A DNA stretch of 64,000 nucleotides from Streptomyces sp. HUAS YS2 (GCF_033343995.1 NZ_CP137573.1:1302001-1366000), one strand, 5' to 3'. Counted from the first letter of the stretch, positions 50,056-60,110 are shown. Notes: a model not told the origin generated them from the sequence alone. Made by a program: numbers and translations.

Positions 50056-50367
50056 CTACCTCCAGCCCGGACCGGACAGGTCCCGTTCCGCGGCGATGCA
50101 CGCGTTCATGAGGCGCTCCGTCGCGTCGGCGCGGGCACGGGCGCGGCCGGCGGCGTCGTTCTCCCCCAGCCGGTCGAGCTGCGCGGCCCTGTCGCGCTCC
50201 CTGCTGATGTCGGCGCGCATCGCCGGGATGTCACAGGTCATTTCCCCGCCCACGGGCGCGAAGCGCTCCGAGGAAACGGTGGCGGGGGCGTTCAGGGCGT
50301 CCGTGCCGAGCAGCACGGTGCCGGCCGCGAGGGTCGACGCGGCGAAGGTCGTCAGAATGCGACGCAT
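50056..50367 (-). CDS. small secreted protein, 103 aa
   Basis: A signal peptide is seen at residues 1 to about 26 (MRRILTTFAASTLAAGTVLLGTDALNAPA). The mature part is charged and helical (DISRERDRAAQLDRLGENDAAGRARARADATERLMNAC) with two Cys (C45 in MTCDIP and C89 in NACIA) that could form a disulphide. The family is not recognised. A run of 16-bp tandem repeats lies just past its 3' end. Candidate roles such as inhibitor or wall-binding protein would be guesses. Confidence 0.7.
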   Translation of the reverse strand: MRRILTTFAASTLAAGTVLLGTDALNAPATVSSERFAPVGGEMTCDIPAMRADISRERDRAAQLDRLGENDAAGRARARADATERLMNACIAAERDLSGPGWR

Positions 50368-50463
50368 GGGTGGGGCTCCAACTCCGGGGTCCTCAGGACC
50401 CGTCGAACGATGACGGCGTGGTCAACGCCGGTCACTCACGGTAGCCCGACATGATCCGCGCCC

Positions 50464-52182
50464 TCACCGCGGCTCGCCCGAGCCCCCCGGCCCGATCCGC
50501 AGCTCGAAGTCGCCGTCGTACTTCTGGTGCCCGGCGATCACCGCGAGCTCGACGACCTCGACGCCGACCTCGCCGCGGACGATCAGCGGGTCCCTGCGCA
50601 GGTCCCGCATCAAGGCCACGCACATGCCGATCATCACCAGGACGAACGGCGCGGCGACCAGGATCGTCAGGTTCTGCAGCCCGGCGAGCGCATCGCCCTG
50701 CCCGTTGCCGATGAGCAGCATGATCGCCGCGACGGCGCCGGTCAGTACGCCCCAGAAGACCACGACGAGCCGGGTCGGTTCGAAGGACCCGCGCTGCGAC
50801 AGCGTGCCCATCACGATCGACGCCGCGTCCGCACCGGAGACGAAGAAGATCCCGACGAGCACCATCACCAGCAGGCTCATCGCGGTCGGGATCGGGAACT
50901 GCTGCAGCAGGCCGAAGAGCTGGCCCTCGGGGGTGTCCTCGGCGCCCAGCTCACCGCGCTCCTCCAGCTTCATCGCCGAGCCGCCGAAGACCGCGAACCA
51001 GACCAGGCTGACCGCGCTCGGCACCAGGATGACCCCGCCGACGAACTGACGGATCGTCCGGCCGCGGCTGATCCGGGCGATGAACATGCCCACGAAGGGC
51101 GTCCAGGAGATCCACCACGCCCAGTAGAACACCGTCCAACTGCCCAGCCAGTCGGCCACGTTCTCGCCACCGGCCGCCTCGGTCCGGCCGGCCATCTGCG
51201 GCAGCTCGCCGAGGTACGCGCCGATCGACGTGGGCAGCAGGTCGAGCACGATGATGGTGGGTCCGGCGACGAACACGAAGACGGCGAGCACCAGCGCGAG
51301 CACCATGTTGGTGTTGGAGAGCCACTGGATGCCCTTCTCCACACCGGAGACCGCGGACAGCACGAAGGCGACGGTCAGCGCGGCAATGATGCCGACGAGC
51401 AGCCCGGTGCTGACCTTGTCCATCCAGCCCAGTTCCTGGACGCCGCTGCCGATCTGCAGCGCGCCCAGCCCCAGCGAGGCGGCCGAGCCGAACAGGGTCG
51501 CGAAGATGGCCAGGATGTCGATGATCCGGCCGCCGGCCCCGTACGCGTGCCGCTCCCCGATCAGCGGGACGAACACGGCGCTGATGGTCTGCCGCCTGCG
51601 GCGCCGGAAGGTCGAGTACGCGATGGCCAGGCCGACCACGGCGTAGATCGCCCAGGGGTGGAGCGTCCAGTGGAACAGGGTGGTGGCCATCGCGATCTGC
51701 ATGCGCTCGGCCGAGTCCGTGGGGTGGGTGCCGGGCGGCGGGGTGTCGTAGTGCGCGAGGGGTTCGCTCACGCCGTAGAACATCAGGCCGATGCCCATGC
51801 CGGCGCTGAACATCATGGCGATCCAGGACACCGTGCGGAACTCCGGCCCCTCGGTCTCCTGACCGAGGGTGATCCGGCCGTAGCGGCTGATCGCCAGCCA
51901 GAGGGCGAAGACGACGAAGCCGGACGCGGCCAGCATGAACGCCCAGCCGCCGTTGCGGATCAGCCCGGAGAGCATCGAGCTGGACGCGCTCTCCAGGCTG
52001 TCCGTGGCGATCGCGCCCCACAGGACGAAGGCGACGGTGAGCACCGCGGTGACACCGAAGACGATGCGGTCGGTGCGGGCGTGGTGCTGGTGCTCGGGGA
52101 AACCGGGGAGGTCCGCCGTCACCGGCAGCCCCGCCCGGCCCCCCTCCCGGGACCTGTCCGGTCCCGGCTGATCGTGCGTCAC
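50464..52182 (-). CDS. BCCT family (betaine/carnitine/choline) transporter
   Basis: 572 aa from the GTG at 52182, 6 bases after AAGGTG; a GTG three codons earlier has no ribosome binding site. Twelve membrane segments, with the BCCT signatures MMFSAGMGIGLMFYGVSEPLAHY (Gly-rich segment), GWTFYWAWWISW-like WTVFYWAWWISWTPFVGMF and the Trp-box residues that stack on quaternary amines. These are sodium- or proton-coupled osmolyte importers; glycine betaine or choline is likely. The C-terminal acidic/polar tail (about 535-572, VEVVELAVIAGHQKYDG...) may sense osmotic state. It runs alone, between an inverted repeat and the small secreted protein gene. Confidence 0.93.
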   Translation of the reverse strand: MTHDQPGPDRSREGGRAGLPVTADLPGFPEHQHHARTDRIVFGVTAVLTVAFVLWGAIATDSLESASSSMLSGLIRNGGWAFMLAASGFVVFALWLAISRYGRITLGQETEGPEFRTVSWIAMMFSAGMGIGLMFYGVSEPLAHYDTPPPGTHPTDSAERMQIAMATTLFHWTLHPWAIYAVVGLAIAYSTFRRRRRQTISAVFVPLIGERHAYGAGGRIIDILAIFATLFGSAASLGLGALQIGSGVQELGWMDKVSTGLLVGIIAALTVAFVLSAVSGVEKGIQWLSNTNMVLALVLAVFVFVAGPTIIVLDLLPTSIGAYLGELPQMAGRTEAAGGENVADWLGSWTVFYWAWWISWTPFVGMFIARISRGRTIRQFVGGVILVPSAVSLVWFAVFGGSAMKLEERGELGAEDTPEGQLFGLLQQFPIPTAMSLLVMVLVGIFFVSGADAASIVMGTLSQRGSFEPTRLVVVFWGVLTGAVAAIMLLIGNGQGDALAGLQNLTILVAAPFVLVMIGMCVALMRDLRRDPLIVRGEVGVEVVELAVIAGHQKYDGDFELRIGPGGSGEPR

Positions 52183-52206
52183 TTCAGGCACCTTTCGCAG
52201 GGGTCG

Positions 52207-52230
52207 CGGAGCGCGGAATTGCGCGCTCCG
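52207..52230. terminator. 9-bp inverted repeat before the BCCT gene
   Basis: CGGAGCGCG (52207-52215) and CGCGCTCCG (52222-52230) flank GAATTG. It lies between the M14 peptidase stop and the BCCT start, so it may terminate the former or act as an operator for the latter. Confidence 0.5.
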
Positions 52231-52265
52231 TAACGCCTAGCACATGCGGTGCCGAACTCCCGGGA

Positions 52266-53612
52266 TCAACAGGCGTTGACGGCTTGCCCCGTTGTGATCC
52301 GATATGCCGCCCGTTCGTCGAGGAGCAGCGACACAAGAGCCCGTTGCGACTGCCGCAGCGGTACGTACGCTCCGTCACCGTCACCGGAGCGCCGGACGGA
52401 GACACCGTGCAGGGCGAGCTCGTCGGCGAACTCCGCGTACTGCGCGGCGTCGAGCCGGTATCCGCAGGGCGGGTCCTGGACGATCTCGGCCGGTTCCGCC
52501 GGGTCGTTGTCGGCGCCGCCCAGGTAGACCGGTCCGCGGTCCGCGAGGCCGACCTGCCGGGCCGCGGAGGTGGCCGCCTCGATCGGGCCGCGCCGCTCGT
52601 CGACGAACGAGAGCGCGCCCCTCAGGGCGGCGAGTTGGGTGTGGACCCGGCGGCGCTGGTTGAGCGCCGGATCCGCCTTCTCCGCGTCCGTCAGGGGTTC
52701 GACCCGGGTCTCGACCAGCAGGCCGACGGCGTGCTTGATCCCGGCGGTGTTCCGCAGGATGCGCTCCTGGCCGTCGCCCGCGACCTGCTTGATGGTCTCG
52801 CCTGTGAGCGGGTCGGTCCACAGGCCGTAGATGCCGCTGCTGAAGCCGGCCGCGCCCGCTGCGGGGCGGACGTACCGCTCGGAGAGGGTGTCCGCCTCGG
52901 CGTGCACGTCCGGGTCGGTGTTGAGGTTGCGCGGCCAGAGGGCGAGGAGGTCCTTGTCGTAGTAGGGCGAGGTGCCGCCGTACTCGTGCAGGTCGTAGAT
53001 CACGTCCGGCCGCCGGTCCCGGATCACGGCGGCCATGGCGCGGCCCTCGGCGGTCTTCAGGGCGATGTGGTCGCGGTTCACGTCGACGCCGTCGCCGTTG
53101 CCTCGGGTGTCGGCGGCCCGGCCGTCGGGGTTGGCCGTGGGGACCACGAGAACGGTGGTGCGGGCGAGGAAGCGCCGGGTCTCCGGGTCGGTGGCGTGGG
53201 CGAGGTCGCGGACGGTGGTGAGGCAGGCCTCCCGGCCGGACGGCTCGTCGCCGTGCTGGCTGCAGATCAGCAGCATGGTGTTCGCGGTCGTACCGCCGCC
53301 GACGGTGACGAGCCGGAGGGGGCGGCCCTGGCCGGTGGTCCCGATGACCCGGGTCGCCACCCGGTCGCTGGCCCGGTCGACGGCGGCCAGGAAGGCGCTC
53401 TCCTCTGCCTCGGTGGTCCAGCGGGCGCCCGCGCTCGTCTCGAAGCCGGTGCGCGGCAGCGGGGTGGCAGCGGGCGAGTCGGCGGCCTGCGCGGGGGCGT
53501 TGAGCAGGGGCAGGCCGAGCGCGGCGACGGTCGCCGCCAGGACGAGGGCGCGCGTTCGGGTGCGGGTCCGGGAAAGGGCCCGGGTTCGCGTCCGGGTCGT
53601 GCGGGCGGTCAT
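52266..53612 (-). CDS. secreted M14-family zinc carboxypeptidase
   Basis: 448 aa with a long export signal (about 1-43) that starts with a repetitive Thr/Arg stretch ([20 protein letters not shown]), then a hydrophobic core and AQA-AD. The M14 zinc site has HxxE at H120 and E123 (SQHGDEPSG) and the second His H209 (YDLHEYGG); the catalytic Glu is expected in the VETRVEPL region (about 310). It removes C-terminal amino acids from peptides outside the cell. The start overlaps the stop of the S15 peptidase (ATGA), so the two are coupled. Confidence 0.93.
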   Translation of the reverse strand: MTARTTRTRTRALSRTRTRTRALVLAATVAALGLPLLNAPAQAADSPAATPLPRTGFETSAGARWTTEAEESAFLAAVDRASDRVATRVIGTTGQGRPLRLVTVGGGTTANTMLLICSQHGDEPSGREACLTTVRDLAHATDPETRRFLARTTVLVVPTANPDGRAADTRGNGDGVDVNRDHIALKTAEGRAMAAVIRDRRPDVIYDLHEYGGTSPYYDKDLLALWPRNLNTDPDVHAEADTLSERYVRPAAGAAGFSSGIYGLWTDPLTGETIKQVAGDGQERILRNTAGIKHAVGLLVETRVEPLTDAEKADPALNQRRRVHTQLAALRGALSFVDERRGPIEAATSAARQVGLADRGPVYLGGADNDPAEPAEIVQDPPCGYRLDAAQYAEFADELALHGVSVRRSGDGDGAYVPLRQSQRALVSLLLDERAAYRITTGQAVNAC

Positions 53613-55621
53613 CGGGCGGCCCCTTCCGGGATCGGGCGGTCGGTGCGCGGTCCGGCGACGCCGCTGAGCGGCGGCGCGGTGCCGGGGGCCGGGCGGGCGG
53701 CGGACGAGGAGCCCGCGGTAGCCCGGGCGAACGCCTCGGACCCGCCGACCAGCGGCAGCCGCGCGTCGGTGCGGGCCAGGTCGAGGGTGACCGTCGGGGT
53801 GGTCGAGGGCGGGTCGAGCAGGTCCTTGTCCGTACCGCCGATGATCAGGGCGAGCCGGTGGCCGGCCGGGACGACGTGGTCGGCGGAGGCGAGCTTCAGG
53901 GTGAACGGGTACGCCCGGCCGGGCGTCAGCGGGCGCTGCTCGCCCGGGTCGGCCCAGGTGCCGAGGTCCGCCCAGCCGCGGCTGACGACCGTGTACCCGA
54001 CGTCCGCGGTCCGGGACCGGGTCTCCTTGAAGCAGGCGCTGTCGCCGGGGGTGCTCGCGCCCCAGCAGGTCCGCTCGGGGAGCGTGGTGATGCCCTCGCC
54101 GGCGGCCGCGTAGTCCCGGATCGTGTCCGGGCCGAGGTCGACCAGGACGGCGGACAGGTGCGCCGTGGTGGTGGTCGGCGTGGCCCGCACGGTCACCGTC
54201 GACGGGCCGGACAGCCGCAGGTCACGGGTGAGCGGGACGGTGACGAAGCCGGCCTTGGCGGGGGTGGAGCGGTCGATCTGCGCGGCCCAGTCGGTCTCGC
54301 CGAGTGCCGGGTCGTCGGTGAAGGTCTCGGTCGCGCCCGCCGGGGCGCGGCTCGCGGTGAGGGTGCCCACGCCGGGTGCGGCGCCGGTCCCGGGGCGCAG
54401 GGTGGTCGGGGAGGCGGCGCGCGGCGGCCAGACGCGGTCGGTGGACCAGCGGTCGGGGGCGCGCTCGATGTCGGCCATGGGCTCGCGGTCGATGCCGTTG
54501 TCGTAGCCGAGCAGGTAGTGGTCGAACCAGCGGTGCAGGGTGCGCACCCAGTCGGCGCGGCGGAAGTCGAAGGGGTCGACGTGGCCGGTCTGCGAGAGCC
54601 AGATCTTGCGCTCGACGCCCTGCGCGGCGAGCGCGTCCCACCACTGACCGAAGTGGTTGGCCCGGACGTTGAGGTCCTGCTGTCCGTGCACGACGAAGAC
54701 GCTGGCCTTCACGCGCGAGGCGTCGGGGACGTAGTTCCGCTCGGTCCAGGCGCGGGTCCAGTCGCCGCTGTACGGGGTGCCTGCGGTGACCCGGTCCTGC
54801 ACGGCGCCGCAACGGGCCTGTGCCTCGGGGCTGTTGACGTACTCGGAGAGCCAGCTGGGGTTGGCGTTGTAGAGCGGGGCGCCCTGGGAGTGGAAGTAGT
54901 CGTACCAGGACGAGATCGCGCCGATCGGCACGATGGTCTTCAGCCCCTCGACTCCGGTGGCGGCGACGCCGTTGGCGATGGTGCCGTCCCAGCTCTTGCC
55001 GATCATGCCGACGGCGCCGGTGGACCAGGTCGTGGCGCGGGCGCGTTCGCCGCCGGTGCGGGTGGTGTAGCCGCGGGCCCGGCCGTTCAGCCAGTCGACG
55101 ACGGCCTTGGCGGACTGGATGTCGGAGCGACCGCCGACGTCGTCGCAGCCGTCGGAGCGGTTGGTTCCGGCCAGGTCGACGGCGACGAAGGCGTAGCCGC
55201 GGGGCACGAAGAAGTTGTCGTAGTAGAGCGGGAACTGGACGGGATTTCCGTCGGCGTCGTAGGTCTTCCGCTGACCTTCGTTGCCGCGTCCGCAGCAGGA
55301 GTAGTACGGGCTGGCATCCATGACGACCGGGATCTTCCGCCCGGCGGCGGCGGGTTCGCGCGGCCGGACGATGTCGGCGGCCACGCGGTCGGTGCGGCCG
55401 TCGCCGTCCCCGTCGAGGCCGGTGTCCACCCAGACGGACTCGCGGATCGCGTCGGCGTACGAGTGGACGGGCTGCGACTCCCGTACCTGCGCGGCAGGTC
55501 GGACGGTCGCCTGGGCCGCGCCGGAGGGCGCGACCAGGGAGGTCAGCAGGACGGCGGTCGCCGCCACCAGGGTTCTGCACGAGGTACGAGCTCTACGGGT
55601 TCTCCGTACACGTATCGGCAT
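53609..55621 (-). CDS. secreted Xaa-Pro dipeptidyl-peptidase / CocE-NonD family hydrolase (S15)
   Basis: 670 aa from ATG 55621. Signal peptide about 1-39 ([20 protein letters not shown], then a hydrophobic core to AAQA). The alpha/beta-hydrolase shows [10 protein letters not shown] (oxyanion region), the nucleophile S210 in [26 protein letters not shown] (acid region) and [11 protein letters not shown] (His). The C-terminal jelly-roll (about 470-640) is the X-Pro dipeptidyl-peptidase domain ([32 protein letters not shown]). It should release Xaa-Pro dipeptides from the N-terminus of peptides. Coupled to the M14 gene, divergent from M1. Confidence 0.93.
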   Translation of the reverse strand: MPIRVRRTRRARTSCRTLVAATAVLLTSLVAPSGAAQATVRPAAQVRESQPVHSYADAIRESVWVDTGLDGDGDGRTDRVAADIVRPREPAAAGRKIPVVMDASPYYSCCGRGNEGQRKTYDADGNPVQFPLYYDNFFVPRGYAFVAVDLAGTNRSDGCDDVGGRSDIQSAKAVVDWLNGRARGYTTRTGGERARATTWSTGAVGMIGKSWDGTIANGVAATGVEGLKTIVPIGAISSWYDYFHSQGAPLYNANPSWLSEYVNSPEAQARCGAVQDRVTAGTPYSGDWTRAWTERNYVPDASRVKASVFVVHGQQDLNVRANHFGQWWDALAAQGVERKIWLSQTGHVDPFDFRRADWVRTLHRWFDHYLLGYDNGIDREPMADIERAPDRWSTDRVWPPRAASPTTLRPGTGAAPGVGTLTASRAPAGATETFTDDPALGETDWAAQIDRSTPAKAGFVTVPLTRDLRLSGPSTVTVRATPTTTTAHLSAVLVDLGPDTIRDYAAAGEGITTLPERTCWGASTPGDSACFKETRSRTADVGYTVVSRGWADLGTWADPGEQRPLTPGRAYPFTLKLASADHVVPAGHRLALIIGGTDKDLLDPPSTTPTVTLDLARTDARLPLVGGSEAFARATAGSSSAARPAPGTAPPLSGVAGPRTDRPIPEGAAR

Positions 55622-55817
55622 GAGCACGGAACGTACCCCGGTCCACTCCGGAGCAAAAGAGTGCCGTCGTGAGAGAGCTGGTTCAGGGGTGTTCATGTCG
55701 GCCGAATGGCGATCGTGTGACAGGAGGGACTGTGGACATGACGGCACGACAGGGCGCTGAATAGTGTCGATAAGGACTGACGACCACCCACACGTCTTAC
55801 AAGACAGGAGCTCTGGC

Positions 55818-57380
55818 GTGCACCGCAGACTTGTCGTTCCGAGCGTTCTCGCGGCCTCCGTCCTGCTGGCGATCCCGGCATCGGCGGCGAGCTTCGAGCC
55901 CGGCGCCCCGGGCATCGGCGACGCGTACTACCCGGCGAGCGGGAACGGCGGCTACGACGTCTCCCACTACGACCTGCGGCTGAAGTACCAGCCGACGACC
56001 GACCTGTTGGAGGGCACGGCGACGATCCTCGCCACCACCAAGCAGAACCTCTCCCGCTTCAACCTCGACCTCGGACTGCGGGTCGACGAGGTGCGGGTGA
56101 ACGGGCGCAAGGCCGCGTTCGCCACGTCGGGCGACCACGAGCTGGAGGTCACCCCGGCGACGCCACTGGCGAAGAACACCCCGGTCACGGTGGTGGTGCG
56201 GTACGCGGGCAAGCCGTCCGAGCTGAAGATCGGCGGCTGGACGGCCTGGCACCGCACCCCCGACGGCGGGGTCGCCGCGCAGGAACCGGACTCGGCGGTC
56301 TGGTGGTTCCCGTCCAACGACCACCCGCTGGACAAGGCCACCTTCGACGTCTCGGTGTCGGTGCCGGACGGCACCCAGGCCATCAGCAACGGCGTGCTCC
56401 AGTCGCAGTCCTCGCGGCTCGGCTGGACCCGCTTCAACTGGCGTTCCAACAAGCCGCAGGCGACCTATCTGGCCACGCTCGCGGTCGGCAAGTTCGACAT
56501 CACGACCGACAAGACCGCGGGCGGGCTGCCGGTCCTCAACGCGTACAGCAAGGACCTCGGCGACAACGCGGGCGCGGCCCGGGCCTCGATCGAGCGCACC
56601 ACCGAGGTCGCGGAGTGGCTGGAGGGGGTCTTCGGGCCGTACCCGTTCAACGCGCTGGGCGGATACGTGCCCAACGTGACCAGCGGCTACGCCCTGGAGA
56701 CGCAGACCCGGCCGTTCTACAGCCCGCGGCAGTTCGCCAACGGGGCGAACGTCTCGGTGGTCGTGCACGAGCTGGCTCACCAGTGGTACGGCGACAGCGT
56801 CTCCGTCGACGGCTGGAAGGACATCTGGGTCAACGAGGGCTTCGCCCGCTACAGCCAGTGGCTCTGGTCGGAGAAGGAGGGCGAGGGCACGGCCCAGGAG
56901 CTTGCCGACTGGGTGTACGCGAGCCGCGCCGCCGACGACCCGTTCTGGACGGTGAAGCCGGGCGACCCGGGCCCGGACAACCAGTTCGACATCGCCGTGT
57001 ACGACCGCGGGGCGCTGGCCCTGCAGGCGCTGCGGAACGAGATCGGCGACGAGGACTTCTTCGCCGTTCTCAAGGGCTGGCCGACGGAGCGGGCGTACGG
57101 CAACGCGAAGGTCGGCGACTTCGTGGCGTACGCGGAGCGGGTCTCGGGCAAGCCGCTGGCGGACCTCTTCGACACCTGGCTGTACCAGCCGGTGAAGCCG
57201 GCCGCGCCGGCCGCGGCGGAGGCGGGCCTCGCGGCGCGGACGGCGGACGCGGGCACGGAGGCGGGCGCGGGCAAGGGCTCGGCGCCGGTCGCGCAGCCGG
57301 TGCGGCCGAAGTCCTGGCAGAAGATCGCGGCGACGAACACGGTCCACGACCACGGTCACGAGCGCGCGCGGGGTCACTGA
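55818..57380 (+). CDS. secreted M1-family metallopeptidase
   Basis: 520 aa from GTG 55818 with AGGAG 9 bases upstream. Signal peptide about 1-24 (HRRLVVPSVLAASVLLAIPASA-AS). The zinc motif HELAHQ (H317, E318, H321) with E340 in NEGFA completes HExxH-x18-E; an M1-type N-terminal beta domain precedes it (YDLRLKYQP...). It probably trims N-terminal residues from peptides or acts as a metalloprotease outside the cell. The Ala-rich tail (about 460-520) ends with a His-rich segment. It is divergent from the S15/M14 pair, with 196 bases between for shared control. Confidence 0.93.
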   Translation: MHRRLVVPSVLAASVLLAIPASAASFEPGAPGIGDAYYPASGNGGYDVSHYDLRLKYQPTTDLLEGTATILATTKQNLSRFNLDLGLRVDEVRVNGRKAAFATSGDHELEVTPATPLAKNTPVTVVVRYAGKPSELKIGGWTAWHRTPDGGVAAQEPDSAVWWFPSNDHPLDKATFDVSVSVPDGTQAISNGVLQSQSSRLGWTRFNWRSNKPQATYLATLAVGKFDITTDKTAGGLPVLNAYSKDLGDNAGAARASIERTTEVAEWLEGVFGPYPFNALGGYVPNVTSGYALETQTRPFYSPRQFANGANVSVVVHELAHQWYGDSVSVDGWKDIWVNEGFARYSQWLWSEKEGEGTAQELADWVYASRAADDPFWTVKPGDPGPDNQFDIAVYDRGALALQALRNEIGDEDFFAVLKGWPTERAYGNAKVGDFVAYAERVSGKPLADLFDTWLYQPVKPAAPAAAEAGLAARTADAGTEAGAGKGSAPVAQPVRPKSWQKIAATNTVHDHGHERARGH

Positions 57381-57386
57381 GCCGCC

Positions 57387-57434
57387 GCCGGCCCGCCGTT
57401 CCGCGCCCCCTCGGGGCGGGAGCGGCGGGCCGGC
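57387..57434 (+). terminator. terminator of the M1 peptidase gene
   Basis: GCCGGCCCGCCG pairs perfectly with CGGCGGGCCGGC, with further imperfect pairing inside, 7 bases past the M1 stop. Confidence 0.8.
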
Positions 57435-57440
57435 CGCGTC

Positions 57441-57452
57441 GAGAGCGCTTTC
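57441..57452. promoter_or_regulatory. LacI-type half-degenerate operator upstream of the regulator gene
   Basis: GAGAGCGCTTTC differs by one base from the perfect GAGAGCGCTCTC sites before the solute-binding protein gene, and lies about 130 bases upstream of the LacI start, consistent with autoregulation. Confidence 0.55.
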
Positions 57453-57583
57453 CCCGAGGCCTCCGGACGGAGTCCGGGGGAGGTCGCAACGCGGCGGTCA
57501 GCGGTTACGCTCGTGGCCGTCAGTACCGTCAGACCGTCCGAGCCGTCGGCACGGTCGTCCGACGCGTCCGTGGGGAGCTGGTC

Positions 57584-58612
57584 TTGAGCGAAGCGACGTC
57601 CGGGACGCGGCCCACCCTCGAGGCCGTGGCCGCGCGCGCCGGGGTCTCGCGGGCGACGGTGTCCCGGGTGGTCAACGGCGGGGCCGGGGTGCGTGAGGCC
57701 CTGGTCCTCAAGGTGCGCAAGGCCGTCGAGGAGCTCGGGTACATCCCCAACCACGCCGCCCGGACCCTGGTCACCCGGCGGAACGGGGCGGTCGCCGTCG
57801 TCATCGCCGAGCCCGAGCTGCGGATCTTCTCCGACCCGTTCTTCGAGCGGCAGTTGCGCGGCATCAGTCGCGAACTCGCCTCCCACGACGCCCAGTTGGT
57901 GCTCCTGTGGGTGGAGGGCCCGGAAGACCACGAACGGATCGTCCGGTACCTGGGCGGCGGCCACGTCGACGGCGCGCTCGCCTTCTCGCTGCACGACGAC
58001 GATCCGCTGCCGGGCCTGGTCCGCGGCATCCAGGTGCCGACGGTGTTCGGCGGCCGGCCCGGCTGGACGGCCGGGGCGGACGAGCCGGCGACGCCGTACG
58101 TGGACTGCGACAACCGGGGCGGCGCGCGGGACGCCGTACGTCACCTCCGCGCGCTCGGCCGCTCGCGCGTCGCGCACATCGCCGGTCCGGCCGACCAGAC
58201 CTCCGCGCTCGACCGACTGGCCGGCTACCGGGACGAACTCCCCTACGAGGAAACGGCGTTGGTGGCACAGGGCGCCTTCACCGAGGAGAGCGGGGCCCGG
58301 GCGATGACCGAACTGCTCGACCGGCGGCCGGACCTGGACGCGGTGTTCGCCGCCAACGACCTGATGGCCTCGGGCGCGCTGCGGGTGCTGCGCGAACGCG
58401 GCCTGCGGGTCCCGGACGACGTGGCGCTGGTCGGCTTCGACGACATGCTCCCGATCGCGGAGGCCACCGAGCCGCCGCTGACGACGGTCCGTCAGGACGT
58501 GGAGGGCATGGGTCGGTTGATGGTCCGGCTGCTGATGCGGCTGCTGGACGGCGGCCCGGGCGTCGAGCCCGTCGTCACACCGACCGCACTGGTCCGCCGG
58601 GCCTCCGCCTGA
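57584..58612 (+). CDS. LacI-family transcriptional repressor (CebR-like)
   Basis: 342 aa from a TTG start 7 bases after GGGGAG. The LacI helix-turn-helix is at about residues 9-56 (PTLEAVAARAGVSRATVSRVVNGG, hinge ELGYIPNHAARTL). The ligand domain resembles that of cellobiose repressor CebR (VAVVIAEPELRIFSDPFFERQLRGIS, VHDDDPLP-like LHDDDPLPGLVRGI, DAVFAANDLMASGALRVL, VGFDDMLPIAEATEPPLTTVRQ). It should repress the following uptake and hydrolase genes until a sugar, perhaps a beta-glucoside, releases it. Matching palindromes lie upstream of it and of the solute-binding protein gene. Confidence 0.92.
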   Translation: MSEATSGTRPTLEAVAARAGVSRATVSRVVNGGAGVREALVLKVRKAVEELGYIPNHAARTLVTRRNGAVAVVIAEPELRIFSDPFFERQLRGISRELASHDAQLVLLWVEGPEDHERIVRYLGGGHVDGALAFSLHDDDPLPGLVRGIQVPTVFGGRPGWTAGADEPATPYVDCDNRGGARDAVRHLRALGRSRVAHIAGPADQTSALDRLAGYRDELPYEETALVAQGAFTEESGARAMTELLDRRPDLDAVFAANDLMASGALRVLRERGLRVPDDVALVGFDDMLPIAEATEPPLTTVRQDVEGMGRLMVRLLMRLLDGGPGVEPVVTPTALVRRASA

Positions 58613-58683
58613 TCCGCATCTTCCGTACGCCGCACGCCTCTTGACGGGACGCGGCCGGGCCGGGCACGCTCCAGACGCGGCCC

Positions 58684-58697
58684 TGAGAGCGCTCTCA
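58684..58697. promoter_or_regulatory. LacI operator 1, TGAGAGCGCTCTCA
   Basis: A perfect 14-bp palindrome. It differs by one base per half from the published CebR site TGGGAGCGCTCCCA. It lies just downstream of a possible promoter (TTGACG at 58641-58646, CACGCT at 58665-58670), so a bound repressor would block the start of transcription. Confidence 0.8.
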
Positions 58698-58706
58698 ACC
58701 TCGTCC

Positions 58707-58720
58707 TGAGAGCGCTCTCA
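58707..58720. promoter_or_regulatory. LacI operator 2, TGAGAGCGCTCTCA
   Basis: An identical second palindrome, 23 bases centre to centre from the first and 100 bases before the solute-binding protein gene. The pair suggests side-by-side binding of two dimers. Confidence 0.8.
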
Positions 58721-58820
58721 GGATCCGGATCCACGCGCCTGCACACATCCCCCGGTCCAGCCTTCGGTGCCGGCCCGAGCCCGATCACCAGCCCCAGCCC
58801 CAGCCCAGGGAGGCTTCCCC

Positions 58821-60110
58821 ATGCCCAGAGCCAGAGCCGCCGTCCGACTCGGCGCGGTCGTCGTCGCCGGGGTGCTCATCGCCGCCTGCGGATCCGGGGG
58901 CTCGGGAGGGTCCGACGACGCCGGCGGCGACATCACCCTGACCGTCGACCTCTTCGGTTCGTTCGGCTACCAGGAGGCCGGGCTGTACGCCGCCTACGAG
59001 GCTTCGCATCCCGGCGTGAAGATCAAGCAGACCGACACCGAGGACGAGCAGGACTACTGGAAGTCGCTGCAGACCCGGCTCGCCGGAGGCGCCGGACTCG
59101 CCGACGTCCAGGCCGTGGAGGTCGGCCGGATCGCCTCTGTGACCAGCCAACAGGCGGACAAGTTCGAGGACTTGAACCAGCACGGCGCCGCCTCGCTGAA
59201 GAGCTCCTTCGCCGCCGCCAAGTGGTCCGCGGCCACCACCGGGGACGGCCGGGTGCTCGGCCTCGGCACCGACGTCGGTCCCGAGGCCATGTGCTACCGC
59301 ACCGACCTGCTCCGGCAGGCCGGCCTGCCCACCGACCGCGCCACGCTCGCCCAGCGCTGGTCCACCTGGGACGGCTACCTGGAGCTCGGCCGCCAGTACC
59401 GGGCCAAGGCCCCGGCCAAGAGCGCCTGGCTGGACAGCGTCGGCAGCCTGTTCACCGTCATGATCGGCCAGGAAAAGGAGCGCTACTACAACGCCTCCGG
59501 CGACCTGGTCTACGACTCCAACCCGGCCGTGAAGACCGCCTGGGACACCTCGGTGCGCGCCGCGCGGGACGGACTGAGCGCGAAGCTCGACCAGTGGTCG
59601 CCGCAGTGGAACCAGGCCTTCGCCGCCGGCTCGTTCGCCACGCTCCCCTGCCCCGCGTGGATGCTCGGCTACATCAAGGGCCAGGCGGGCGACAGCGGCA
59701 AGGGCAAGTGGGACGTCGCGAAGCTCCCCGGCGGCGCGGGCAACTGGGGCGGCTCGTACCTCACCGTGCCCCGGGCGGCGAAGCACAAGAAGGAGGCGTA
59801 CCAGCTGATCGCCTGGCTCACCGCGCCCGAGCAACAGGCGAAGCTCTTCCGCAAGCAGGGCAACTTCCCGTCCTCCACCGGCGCGATCGACGCGATCGCC
59901 GACGCCACCGACCCGTACTTCTCGGGCGCGCCGATCGGGCAGATCTTCGGCGAGGCGGCGAAGGCCGCTCCGGTGCAGGTGCTCGGCGTCCACGACAAGA
60001 ACGTCGCCGACCAGATCACCAATGCGCTGAGCGAGGTGGAGCGCAAGGGCACCGCGCCGGACAAGGCCTGGTCGAACGCGCGCAAGGGCGTCGCGAACGC
60101 CACCGGCTGA
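58821..60110 (+). CDS. sugar ABC transporter solute-binding lipoprotein
   Basis: 429 aa from ATG 58821 with GGGAGG upstream. The lipobox LIAAC gives Cys23 as the lipidated residue. The rest is a type 1 extracellular solute-binding protein (TLTVDLFGSFGYQEAGLYAAYE, LADVQAVEVGRIA, GTDVGPEAMCYRTDLLRQAGLPTD, YLTVPRAAKHKKEAYQLIAWLTAPEQQ). It binds an oligosaccharide outside the membrane and hands it to the two permeases. The order LacI, binding protein, two permeases, GH1 is that of the Streptomyces cellobiose (ceb) locus, but binding specificity is not visible. No ATPase gene is present; such systems share MsiK. Confidence 0.93.
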   Translation: MPRARAAVRLGAVVVAGVLIAACGSGGSGGSDDAGGDITLTVDLFGSFGYQEAGLYAAYEASHPGVKIKQTDTEDEQDYWKSLQTRLAGGAGLADVQAVEVGRIASVTSQQADKFEDLNQHGAASLKSSFAAAKWSAATTGDGRVLGLGTDVGPEAMCYRTDLLRQAGLPTDRATLAQRWSTWDGYLELGRQYRAKAPAKSAWLDSVGSLFTVMIGQEKERYYNASGDLVYDSNPAVKTAWDTSVRAARDGLSAKLDQWSPQWNQAFAAGSFATLPCPAWMLGYIKGQAGDSGKGKWDVAKLPGGAGNWGGSYLTVPRAAKHKKEAYQLIAWLTAPEQQAKLFRKQGNFPSSTGAIDAIADATDPYFSGAPIGQIFGEAAKAAPVQVLGVHDKNVADQITNALSEVERKGTAPDKAWSNARKGVANATG

